This document shows, piece after piece, positions 1 through 6,069 of a stretch of 8,371 bases of DNA. Below the pieces are notes generated by a model. It ran no database searches and had not been told where the DNA came from. It saw nothing but the letters and a program-made list of their open reading frames with translations. This DNA is from Bradyrhizobium sp. (GTDB lineage Bacteria > Pseudomonadota > Alphaproteobacteria > Rhizobiales > Xanthobacteraceae): NCBI GenBank assembly GCA_028290305.1, contig JAQGKC010000108.1, positions 1 through 8,371 on the forward strand, read 5' to 3'. Every line of letters begins with the position of its first letter. The stretch's first letter is position 1. The position numbers and the translations under genes are program-made.

Positions 1-1002
1 AACTTTGCACGCAACAAAGAGTGGGAATCGACCTTCGATCGCCTCATCGAGCTTCGTGAAAGAGACGGAATCCCGCTCGGCCTCATGATCCAGGTCGACA
101 CGCTATGCCACAAGATCCCCAACTTCATGGAAAAGGCGAAAAGGGCCGGAGTAACCAAGGTCTTCATCGGACTTGAAAATATCAATCCGGATAATCTAGC
201 GGCAGCGAAGAAGCGCCAGAACAAGATCACCGAGTATCGAAAGATGCTGCTTGCTTGGAAGAAACAGGGCATTCTGACGATCGCGGGATATATTCTGGGC
301 TTTCCAGCGGACACACCGGAGACGATCAAGCGCGATATCGCGATCATCAAGGAAGAACTGCCGATCGACCTCCTCGAGTTCTTCTGTCTGACGCCACTGC
401 CCGGCTCGGAGGATCACCAGACGCTCTGGATGAACGGCGTTGCTATGGACCCGGACCTCAACAGATACGATGTCGAACATGTTTGCACCGCCCATTCAAG
501 GATGAGCAGGAAGGAGTGGCAGGACATCTACCACGAGGCTTGGTTGCTCTATTACACGCCAAAGCACATGAAGATTCTGCTGCGACGCGCCGCGGCCACT
601 GGCGTTCCGATCGGCAATCTCGCAAAGTATCTCCTCACTTTTTCGACGACGGATCGCCTTGAAAAGGTACATCCCCTCCAGGGCGGGATCTTCCGCCTCA
701 AGCATCCGTCCGAGCGCCGGCCGGGCTTGTCGCGCGAGAAGCCTTGGCTCTTCTGGCCGCGCTTTGGCTGGGAGACGCTTGTGAAGCATGTAATCCTGAC
801 CGGCGCGATCGGACGACTGTTCATTTGGAAAACGGTCATCGCATGCAGCCCCGGCGCCGGCAACTATATGGACCAGGCGCTCACGCCGGTCAGCGACGAC
901 GGGGATGAGACGCTCGATCTTCTTACAAAGACGACTGGCGCACGCGCCGCGGTCGCTCACGCCAAGAAAATCGCCGAACTGACGGGCGTCCGAGCCGCAT
1001 GA
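1..1002 (+). CDS. Radical SAM protein, C-terminal part (5' end outside window)
   Basis: The frame is open from base 1 to the TGA at 1000-1002 (333 residues visible), so the ATG at 85 is internal and the start lies upstream of the window. The visible part matches the second half of a radical SAM TIM barrel: a VFIGLEN strand at about residues 55-60, the position of the usual 'GxEs' motif, and GYILGFPADTPET at about 96-108, typical of B12-dependent or BchE-like radical SAM enzymes. The CxxxCxxC cluster motif and any cobalamin-binding domain would be upstream and cannot be checked. After about residue 170 comes a roughly 160-residue C-terminal region with aromatic patches and no motif I recognise. 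Family knowledge says such enzymes cleave S-adenosylmethionine to start radical chemistry. The substrate is not evident. No partner gene follows on this strand; a 231-bp gap separates it from the next gene. Confidence 0.85.
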   Translation, partial: NFARNKEWESTFDRLIELRERDGIPLGLMIQVDTLCHKIPNFMEKAKRAGVTKVFIGLENINPDNLAAAKKRQNKITEYRKMLLAWKKQGILTIAGYILGFPADTPETIKRDIAIIKEELPIDLLEFFCLTPLPGSEDHQTLWMNGVAMDPDLNRYDVEHVCTAHSRMSRKEWQDIYHEAWLLYYTPKHMKILLRRAAATGVPIGNLAKYLLTFSTTDRLEKVHPLQGGIFRLKHPSERRPGLSREKPWLFWPRFGWETLVKHVILTGAIGRLFIWKTVIACSPGAGNYMDQALTPVSDDGDETLDLLTKTTGARAAVAHAKKIAELTGVRAA

Positions 1003-1043
1003 CGCCAAGCTGGTTTAGGGTCTGGACTCACACCTTGATCCAG

Positions 1044-1057
1044 TGCGCCCGGGCGCA
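1044..1057. repeat. Perfect 14-bp palindrome downstream of the radical SAM gene
   Basis: TGCGCCCGGGCGCA is its own reverse complement and lies 42 bp after the radical SAM stop. It has no loop and no T-run, so it is a poor intrinsic terminator. Just upstream, CTGGA (1022-1026) and TCCAG (1038-1042) form a weak 5-bp inverted repeat. It could help end transcription or bind a protein. Nothing more can be said. Confidence 0.4.
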
Positions 1058-1222
1058 ACGGCTGGCATTGGCTGGGACGTGCAGCGTTCCAGCGCCAGGC
1101 GCGGCCCAATTCGGGGTTGCCATTTGTGATCTCGGGATTGTAACGGCATATTTCTGATATCGGATCTGTCCCTAATTCCGCCCGAGCGAGCGCGCTGTTT
1201 CGGAGTTGCTGCGGGCGAAAAT

Positions 1223-1236
1223 AGGAGAGAGATTTG
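1223..1236 (+). promoter_or_regulatory. Ribosome binding site selecting a TTG start
   Basis: AGGAGAGA (1223-1230) lies just before TTG at 1234-1236; the AGGAG core (1223-1227) is 6 nt from the TTG but 18 nt from the first ATG (1246). The spacing favours the TTG start, which also adds basic residue R3 ahead of the hydrophobic signal-peptide core. Confidence 0.65.
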
Positions 1237-1722
1237 CTACGCACAATGTCCGTTCGCGGCATAACCATCGCCGTGGGGTTGCTTCTGACGGGCGCACCCT
1301 ATGCTTCGGCGCAATCCGTTCCAGCTGGCGCCGCCGCCCGTGGGTCCCGGTCGGTAAAAGACGTCCCGGCGGCGAACGGACAAGACATCTGGGACGCCAA
1401 TCATGATGGCATCTACACCTGCGATGAATGGAAGAGTTACCTTGATCGGCTATTTACCCTGGCCGATCGCAACCGCGACGGGCATCTCGATCCGTCCGAA
1501 TTCACAATAATCCATCGGGCTGGAACCGCCTTCGCTGACGCGGACTTCGGCTATTTTGACGAAAACCAAGATGGAAAGATCACCCGCAGCGAGTTTGTTG
1601 ACAAGCCGAGTGAGTTTATTTTGCAGTTCGACAAGAACGGTGACTGCCGCGTCACGCAGGACGAAATGAAAGGCGCAAGCACTGATCAGAAGCCGCAGAA
1701 TGGCAGGGGCAAGAAATTCTAA
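1234..1722 (+). CDS. Secreted four-EF-hand calcium-binding protein
   Basis: This 162-residue protein has an N-terminal signal peptide (R3/R8, hydrophobic 10-20, likely cleavage after A24-S25-A26), so it is probably periplasmic or secreted. Four 12-residue EF-hand loops follow at residues 54-65 (DANHDGIYTCDE), 78-89 (DRNRDGHLDPSE), 109-120 (DENQDGKITRSE) and 133-144 (DKNGDCRVTQDE). Loops 2 and 3 are canonical. Loop 1 has Tyr where an aliphatic residue is usual (position 8). Loop 4 has Cys instead of the conserved Gly at position 6. C63 and C138, in loops 1 and 4, are the only cysteines. The Pro at loop position 2 that marks lanmodulin is absent, so calcium is the more likely ligand. The C-terminus is short and basic. 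It stands alone, with no operon partner, so its role (calcium buffering or sensing at the envelope) is inference. The alternative start is ATG 1246. Confidence 0.85.
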   Translation: MLRTMSVRGITIAVGLLLTGAPYASAQSVPAGAAARGSRSVKDVPAANGQDIWDANHDGIYTCDEWKSYLDRLFTLADRNRDGHLDPSEFTIIHRAGTAFADADFGYFDENQDGKITRSEFVDKPSEFILQFDKNGDCRVTQDEMKGASTDQKPQNGRGKKF

Positions 1723-2078
1723 CGGCGGAACACCCGTGAGACGACCGCTATGCCGAAATAAAACGAGGTGGTCGGGAAACGGTCCGCGCCGCTGACCCCG
1801 CCGCCTCAAGTAGCAGCAAGTTGTTGCTTACTTTGTGCCTGACCCGGTGTGCCCCGGAATGCGCTCAGTTCTTCGCGAAATCGTTCAGTTCACAATCCGT
1901 GTCGACGGCAGCAAATACATGAGACGACGAAGTCCGAAGTGGGTCATTTTGGTCGATTTTGGTATGTCCGCAGAATGTCCGGTTTGGGGAATAATCTCGG
2001 AAATGCCGGTAATCCGCTCTTGCTGTTGATGGCGTCGCTTTGGACGTGATTCAAGCGCCGAAAACGGAGCCCCAAATT
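1723..2078. other. Gene-poor stretch between the EF-hand gene and the IS remnant
   Basis: I see no coding region I can support here; the open frames at 1835-2049 lack a convincing start, ribosome site or recognisable product. The stretch contains a short near-tandem repeat, GGTCATTTT (1942-1950) then GGTCGATTTT (1951-1960), and two copies of ATGTCCG (1964-1970 and 1975-1981). These look like worn remains of an intergenic repeat of the kind common in rhizobial genomes, but that comparison is from memory. Part of it may be the left end of the decayed IS element that begins coding at 2079. Confidence 0.35.
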
Positions 2079-2349
2079 GTGCGGTATGAACTCACGGATT
2101 TTGAATGGACTGCCGTTGGGTCGCTCCTACCGAACAAGCTGCGTGGCATTCCCAGTGTTGACGACTGGCGAATCCTGAACAGTATCTTTTAGGTCTTGCG
2201 CTCAGGTGTTCCCTGGAGCGATCTGCTGGAAACCTATGGTCCCCCGTACCACTTGCTATAATCGCTTCGTTTGTTGGCGGTAGGCTGGCGTGTGGGACCT
2301 GATCATGGATGTGTTAGCCGCCGATAATAACGCGGTGGTGGACACCAAA
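2079..2349 (+). pseudogene. IS5-family transposase remnant, truncated and frameshifted
   Basis: From a GTG at 2079 the frame reads RYELTDFEWTAVGSLLPNK, then LRGIPSVDDWRILNSIF, the N-terminal signature of IS5-family (IS427-like) transposases. A TAG at 2190-2192 replaces the usual Trp before VLRSGVPW. One extra C in the run 2241-2245 shifts the frame; in the +1 frame it continues as RTTCYNRFVCWR, a second TAG (2281-2283), then AGVWDLIMDVLAADNNAVVDT. Homology stops there, next to the first Asp of the DDE triad, so about two thirds of the usual roughly 250-residue protein is missing. The rest is not found elsewhere in the window. The gene is dead: two nonsense codons, one frameshift and a 3' truncation. 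The sharp end at about 2349 abuts the palindrome-rich segment and marks a rearrangement or insertion junction. Confidence 0.85.
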
Positions 2350-2361
2350 GAATAGCCTTGG

Positions 2362-2484
2362 CTGCTTAAGGCCAAGCAGGCCGGACCAGCGCCATCCCGT
2401 CAAGGCTGGCGCGTGCCGCGCCCCCGCTTCGCGGCTTGCGACCTTGACGGGCTGTCGCCGGTCCGGCAGGGGCTTGCCAAGCAG
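2362..2484. repeat. 123-bp imperfect palindrome with nested stems
   Basis: Paired arms run inward: CTGCTT (2362-2367) with AAGCAG (2479-2484); GCCGGACC (2380-2387) with GGTCCGGC (2460-2467); CCCGTCAAGG (2396-2405) with CCTTGACGGG (2442-2451), perfect over 10 bp; GCCGCG (2415-2420) with CGCGGC (2430-2435), within partly matching CGC flanks; the loop is about 9 nt. GCCAAGCAG also occurs as a direct repeat at 2371-2379 and 2476-2484, and CTGCTT (2362-2367) pairs locally with AAGCAG (2374-2379). No protein frame explains this. It could be a structured transfer or replication region, a recombinase binding region or a structured RNA. Confidence 0.8.
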
Positions 2485-2497
2485 TTAAGACTTAATG

Positions 2498-2522
2498 GGA
2501 AGCGGAACGCTTCCTCATCCTG
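2498..2522 (+). other. Candidate oriT nick region (hairpin plus CATCCTG)
   Basis: A perfect hairpin, GGAAGCG-GAA-CGCTTCC (2498-2514), is followed after one base by CATCCTG (2516-2522). MOBP/IncP-type transfer origins have an inverted repeat about 8 nt upstream of a nick in YATCCTG|Y. Here the arm ends 8 nt before the position after G2522. The base after the proposed nick is A, not the usual pyrimidine, and no relaxase gene is visible, so this is an inference from layout. Confidence 0.4.
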
Positions 2523-2536
2523 ACATGGGATTGGGG

Positions 2537-2553
2537 GAAGGGCATTGCCCTTC
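2537..2553. repeat. Perfect 17-bp palindrome near the candidate oriT
   Basis: GAAGGGCA-T-TGCCCTTC has perfect 8-bp arms around one base. It sits 14 bp after the CATCCTG motif and is the third dyad in under 200 bp. A binding site for an accessory transfer or recombination protein is plausible, but I see no direct proof. Confidence 0.6.
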
Positions 2554-2721
2554 TTGCGAACCCGGTCCCGCTCGAAACGTCTTAGGATATTGGCAACCAA
2601 TGAGCAGAAATCGCCGGCAGCAAGCATTTTTACGCTGCGCTACGAAGGCTCGAATTTCTGACTTCCGTTCTACGCTTACTCGTTGTTGTTCGTTCGATGG
2701 ACCTCGCGAGGGAGCGTCAGA

Positions 2722-2898
2722 ATGGCGGCGGAAGAGAAAAGCAAAGGGCCCCGTCCGGCCAATGACAACGGATCGCGCTCCGATCAGTCGCTTGACCCGC
2801 GCATTCTGCGGATTGCAGAAGCTATCGGCCGACAGCTTGCTCGCGAACAGGCTAAGCCGCCGGCCGTCGCCAATGACAACGAACCGTCGCCACGATAG
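2722..2898 (+). CDS. Small ANDN-motif protein upstream of the serine recombinase
   Basis: The 58-residue product begins MAAEEKSKGPRPANDNG and ends KPPAVANDNEPSPR. I chose ATG 2722 because GAGGGAG (2708-2714) lies 7 nt upstream; an in-frame ATG at 2683 would add 13 residues without a good ribosome site. Two copies of the P/A-x-ANDN motif (about residues 12-17 and 49-53) flank a predicted amphipathic helix, LDPRILRIAEAIGRQLARE. There is no signal peptide or membrane segment, so it is likely cytoplasmic. Small alphaproteobacterial proteins with ANDN repeats often occur next to recombinase genes in accessory islands; I recognise the type but know no function. It precedes the recombinase by 175 bp on the same strand, so co-transcription and a role as accessory or regulatory partner are possible but unproven. 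Confidence 0.65.
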   Translation: MAAEEKSKGPRPANDNGSRSDQSLDPRILRIAEAIGRQLAREQAKPPAVANDNEPSPR

Positions 2899-3073
2899 GG
2901 ACAGGTTCTTCAGCTACAGTTTCATCTCCTCGGTTCGTTTGCACAGGTGGCAGTCAGACTCCCGGAGCAAAACGGGCAGGGACGGAGTGTGGGCGGGTGC
3001 CGGTCAAAACAAGCATCTTGATGGCGGCGGAAATTTTAGAATCGATGTGAAGGCCTGATCCGGAGAGAACGTC

Positions 3074-4789
3074 ATGCCCAAGGTTGCGCTTTATGCCCGC
3101 TATTCGACCGACAATCAGAGTGCGGCATCGATAGAGGACCAGTTCCGCACCTGTCGCGACCATGTGGGCAGGGAGGGTTGGCAGGTCGTCAATACTTATC
3201 AAGACGCCGCCATCTCCGGCGCCAGCGTCATTCTCCGGCCGGGGGTCCAATCGCTGTTGCAGGACGCCCAGCGTGGCAAGTTCGACATCGTACTCGCCGA
3301 AGCACTCGACCGCATCTCGCGCGATCAGGCCGACGTGGCGACCCTATTCAAGCATCTCCGTTTCGCCGGCGTGCAGATCGTTACCCTGGCCGAAGGCGAA
3401 ATCTCCGAGCTTCATGTCGGCCTCAAAGGCACGATGAATGCCTTGTTCAAAGACCTTGCCGCGAAAACCCATCGCGCTTTGCGCGGACGGGTGGAGAAGG
3501 GCAAGGCGGGCGGCGGGCTCTGCTACGGTTACGACGTGGTGAAGCGCACCGATAGCGAGGGTGAGCCGGTTCGAGGCGAACGCAAGATCAATGAGGCCGA
3601 GGCCGTGGTGGTCCGCCGTATCTTCCGGGAGTTCGCAACAGGAAAATCGCCACGCGCCATCGCGACCGATCTCAACCGGGATGCCATTCCCGGTCCGTTC
3701 GGCCACACCTGGGGAGATACGACGATCCGGGGGCACGCCTGCCGGGGTAACGGCGTCGTCAACAACGAGCTTTATGCCGGGCTGCTGGTCTGGAACCGGC
3801 AGCGCTTCATCAAGGACCCGAATACGGGCAAGCGTGTGTCGCGTCCGAACCCCGAGGCAAAGTGGATCAGGACCGAGGTGCCGGAGCTGCGTATCGTCGA
3901 TGACGAGCTGTGGCAACGGGTGAAGCTGCGCCAAGCCGAGCTTGCGGAGCAGTTCGAGGCGACGATCATAGGCGTCCGGGCCGCTCGCGCGGAACGGCTG
4001 AACCGGCTGCGCCGTCCTGCCTTCCTTTTGTCAGGCCTGCTCACGTGCGGATGCTGCGGCGGCAAGTATGGCATCGTCGTCAATGACCGCTATGGCTGTC
4101 TCGGTCATTTCCGCAAAGGCACTTGCGACAATGGCCGTACCGTTCGTCGTGACGACATTGAGCGGCGCGTACTGGTGGGCCTTACCGACAAGCTGGTATC
4201 TGCCGAGGCGGTGGCGGTCGCGGTGCGTGCCTACGCAGAGGAGACCAATCGCCAGAACCATGAACGGCGGGCGCAAGCAGAAACGGACCGCCGCGCCCCT
4301 GAGAAGATCGAGAGGAGCATCAAAGGGATCATGGACGCCATCGAGGACGGTATGTACCAGCCAGCCATGAAGGCGAGGATGGGGGAGCTGGAGGAGCAGA
4401 AGGCTGAGATCGAGGCGCGTCTTGCCGACGCTCCGGCCGACCTGCCGGATGTGCATCCGAATATCGCTGAGCATTATCGCGCCAAGGTGATCCGCCTTGC
4501 GGAAACGCTGGCCGAGCCGGAATCCAACGGGGAGGCCCGCGAGGATATCCGCTCGCTGGTTGGTGAGGTGGTGATAACCCCCGGCGATAAACGGGGCGAG
4601 AGCCACGCTATCCTACGCGGCGAGTTGATGGCTATTCTCGATCTTGCCGCGGGCCGTCGAAGGTCTCCCAAGCCGGAAGTTATAACAAACGCGCTTGCGG
4701 GTCCGGGATTTGAGCCTATGGCGCGCAGACCTGCGGAATTGGGCCGGCCAAGCGTACCTACTCCGTTGGAATACCATTCGTTGGATTGA
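3074..4789 (+). CDS. Large serine recombinase (resolvase/invertase type integrase)
   Basis: This 571-residue protein has the full large-serine-recombinase layout. The resolvase catalytic domain spans about 1-145, with R9 and nucleophile S11 in YARYS and D79-R80-x-x-R83 in LDRISRD. The Recombinase DNA-binding domain spans about 150-285 (NELYAGLLVWNRQRF at 231-245). A zinc ribbon lies at about 320-355 with C325, C327, C328, C342 and C351. A charged coiled-coil region spans about 385-450 and a closing domain 460-525. The enzyme would cut and rejoin DNA at att sites through a 5' phosphoserine link. The start is supported by GGAGAG (3062-3067), 6 nt before the ATG. All catalytic residues are present, so it may be active. 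Oddly, the last 35 residues (from about 537) leave the family pattern and include AGPGFEP at 542-548, possibly translated from attachment-site or flanking DNA. The 175 bp upstream hold no other gene. Confidence 0.93.
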   Translation: MPKVALYARYSTDNQSAASIEDQFRTCRDHVGREGWQVVNTYQDAAISGASVILRPGVQSLLQDAQRGKFDIVLAEALDRISRDQADVATLFKHLRFAGVQIVTLAEGEISELHVGLKGTMNALFKDLAAKTHRALRGRVEKGKAGGGLCYGYDVVKRTDSEGEPVRGERKINEAEAVVVRRIFREFATGKSPRAIATDLNRDAIPGPFGHTWGDTTIRGHACRGNGVVNNELYAGLLVWNRQRFIKDPNTGKRVSRPNPEAKWIRTEVPELRIVDDELWQRVKLRQAELAEQFEATIIGVRAARAERLNRLRRPAFLLSGLLTCGCCGGKYGIVVNDRYGCLGHFRKGTCDNGRTVRRDDIERRVLVGLTDKLVSAEAVAVAVRAYAEETNRQNHERRAQAETDRRAPEKIERSIKGIMDAIEDGMYQPAMKARMGELEEQKAEIEARLADAPADLPDVHPNIAEHYRAKVIRLAETLAEPESNGEAREDIRSLVGEVVITPGDKRGESHAILRGELMAILDLAAGRRRSPKPEVITNALAGPGFEPMARRPAELGRPSVPTPLEYHSLD

Positions 4790-4802
4790 GGCGGTTGCTA
4801 CC

Positions 4803-4835
4803 GTTCTCCCTGAGAACGCCGCCACGCTGGCGGCG
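4803..4835. terminator. Two abutting perfect hairpins after the recombinase
   Basis: GTTCTC-CCT-GAGAAC (4803-4817) runs straight into CGCCGCCA-CGC-TGGCGGCG (4817-4835), sharing base 4817. Both have perfect arms and 3-nt loops and begin 14 bp after the recombinase stop. The gap lies between convergent genes, so a two-way terminator is the simplest reading. Neither strand has a T-run, so Rho-independent ending would be weak, and a recombinase binding or attachment site is an alternative. Confidence 0.5.
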
Positions 4836-4951
4836 GGTTGGCTGCACTTCACCCGCTCCAAACAATTTCAATGACCCAGCGCGCGATTCTTGATCTCATT
4901 CTGACAACCGTTAAAGTCATTCGGCAACCAGGCTGAATCCGCATGAGCCGG

Positions 4952-5902
4952 TCAGGCCAGCGTCTCCCTGTTAAACTTCTCACCCCGGAGTTTCGCGCGC
5001 CAAGTGCCTTGCTCCACCAGGTCCGCGATCAGATCCGCCAACACGCGGGCAACCGCCTCGCTTCCACGCGTGTTCATGGTTCTTTGCGAAACCACAACTG
5101 CAAGCGTCCATGATGGAACCGGGTCTACGATCGGTATCGCCACCATCTCCCCCCGCGCCATTTCATCGATAAAAGCAAAGTGTGGCATGATCGCCATGTA
5201 GTTTGAATTGCAGACCAGCTTCGCGATGGCAGGCAAACTGTCGCAGTCCTTGACTGCCGGCGTGATATCGTGACGGGCGGCCAGCTGTTCTATCACGGTT
5301 CGAAGGACGTTCGGGCGCCCTGGAAGAACGATGGGAAAATCAAACAGTTTCCTGAAGTGCACGGATTTTCGTTTGGCTATCGGGCTGCTCTCGTGCACGA
5401 AAAGCATCAGGTCTTCCGTCATCATCTCTGTCCATGCGACGTGTTCGAAAGCCTTGTGATCGTACAGAAGCGCCACATCGAGACGACCCGCCTGTATGAG
5501 TTCGTCAAGATATCCAGTCATTGCTTCGACGAGATGAAGCGTCACGTTTGGCAGGCGCTCGGCCATTACCCGAAAGAGCGGCAGCGACAATCCGCGGCAA
5601 GCAGATGTCGGCAGCCCGACAGACACCCGGCCTGATGGATCCGATGTCTGCGAGCGCACGGTATCCTTGGCGTGATCGAGTTCCTGAAGAATCCGGCGGG
5701 CGTGGTCGTATAGCTGCTGTCCGTGTTCGGTTGCGGTTACGCCTCTTGCGTGGCGTACCAGAAGTTTAACCCCGAGTTCTTCTTCAAGGCTTTTGATTTG
5801 CTGACTGAGCGAAGGCTGTGCGATGCGCAGCACTTCAGCGGCGCGAGAAAAATTGCCGCTTTCTGCTATTTGCACAAAGTATTTGAGCTGACGCAGATCC
5901 AT
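4952..5902 (-). CDS. LysR-family transcriptional regulator, Nac-like
   Basis: The 316-residue protein has a typical LysR winged helix-turn-helix at about 1-60 (SGNFSRAAEVLRIAQPSLSQ, then LEEELGVKLLVRHARGV), a linker helix (about 60-88) and an effector-binding domain (about 90-300). Its N-terminal half closely resembles Nac, the nitrogen assimilation regulator (AAEVLxIAQPxLSQQ, RxxRGVTxTxxG, LYxHAR, SGxVSxGLP), but the family is broad, so I give no symbol. The start at 5902 has AGGA about 11 nt upstream. It is transcribed away from the ABC transporter operon across a 297-bp region with LysR-type dyads, the usual layout for a regulator controlling its divergent neighbour and itself. The ligand is unknown; a polyamine, amino acid or nitrogen signal would fit. 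The 116 bp between the hairpins and its stop hold nothing else. Confidence 0.93.
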   Translation of the reverse strand: MDLRQLKYFVQIAESGNFSRAAEVLRIAQPSLSQQIKSLEEELGVKLLVRHARGVTATEHGQQLYDHARRILQELDHAKDTVRSQTSDPSGRVSVGLPTSACRGLSLPLFRVMAERLPNVTLHLVEAMTGYLDELIQAGRLDVALLYDHKAFEHVAWTEMMTEDLMLFVHESSPIAKRKSVHFRKLFDFPIVLPGRPNVLRTVIEQLAARHDITPAVKDCDSLPAIAKLVCNSNYMAIMPHFAFIDEMARGEMVAIPIVDPVPSWTLAVVVSQRTMNTRGSEAVARVLADLIADLVEQGTWRAKLRGEKFNRETLA

Positions 5903-5984
5903 TTAGCGTTCGTTCCTGATCCAAACATTTGTGGCGGGGCAGCGGCCACTGTCAATGTGCTTTCAAAATGTGCATTCGGAAAAA

Positions 5985-6001
5985 CTATTGCCTAGCAATA
6001 G
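5985..6001. promoter_or_regulatory. Perfect 17-bp dyad in the divergent promoter region
   Basis: CTATTGC-CTA-GCAATAG has perfect 7-bp arms, 83 bp upstream of the LysR start. Its spacing gives T-N13-A and T-N9-A but not the LysR-typical T-N11-A. It is well placed to control the LysR gene, perhaps as an autoregulatory site. The protein that binds it is inferred. Confidence 0.5.
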
Positions 6002-6012
6002 AAATAATATCT

Positions 6013-6029
6013 ACAAATCATGGGTTTGT
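6013..6029. promoter_or_regulatory. Imperfect 17-bp dyad in the divergent promoter region
   Basis: ACAAATC-ATG-GGTTTGT pairs at 6 of 7 positions per arm and has the same 7-3-7 geometry as the perfect dyad 11 bp to its left, although the sequence differs. It may be a second, weaker operator or chance. Confidence 0.3.
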
Positions 6030-6069
6030 GCCTCGATCCTCTGCATTAAATTCGAGCACGGGAAATGCA

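Larger units (their letters stand above)
2350..4835 (+). mobile_element. Candidate recombinase-bearing mobile element (boundaries uncertain)
   Basis: The segment starts where the IS5-family transposase breaks off and ends with paired hairpins after the serine recombinase. It contains, in order, a large imperfect palindrome, an oriT-like hairpin plus nick-like motif, a second palindrome, a 58-aa ANDN protein and an intact large serine recombinase. No relaxase, replication gene or cargo is present. I found no convincing flanking direct repeat, so the ends are inferred from the truncated transposase on the left and the recombinase tail and hairpins on the right. It may instead be a worn fragment of a larger integrative element. 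Confidence 0.4.

Noticed and set aside
496..1008. Long minus-strand frame opposite the radical SAM gene
   Set aside because: Antisense shadow of a strongly supported coding frame; no start signal or recognisable domain.
1044..1057. Intrinsic terminator for the radical SAM gene
   Set aside because: The palindrome has no loop and no T-run; kept only as a repeat.
1234..1722. Lanmodulin-like lanthanide-binding protein
   Set aside because: Lanmodulin EF loops carry Pro at position 2; here that position is Ala, Arg, Glu or Lys.
2400..2627. 75-codon minus-strand frame over the palindromes
   Set aside because: Its sequence is set by the inverted repeats; it has no clear start signal and no recognisable product. 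A minus-strand transfer gene was considered but not supported.
2495..3058. 187-codon open frame on the plus strand across the palindrome block and the ANDN gene
   Set aside because: It overlaps the better-supported 58-aa gene in another frame, has no ribosome site at its start and gives a low-complexity, Arg/Ser-rich product without recognisable domains.
2370..4753. GGCCAAGC at 2370-2377 and 4746-4753 as attachment-site direct repeats
   Set aside because: An 8-bp match between two GC-rich regions of this length can easily arise by chance, and the flanks do not extend it.
4690..4770. tRNA gene or tRNA fragment on the minus strand
   Set aside because: Only a T-loop-like GGCTCAAATCC is present; the T-stem does not pair and no anticodon or acceptor arms fold.
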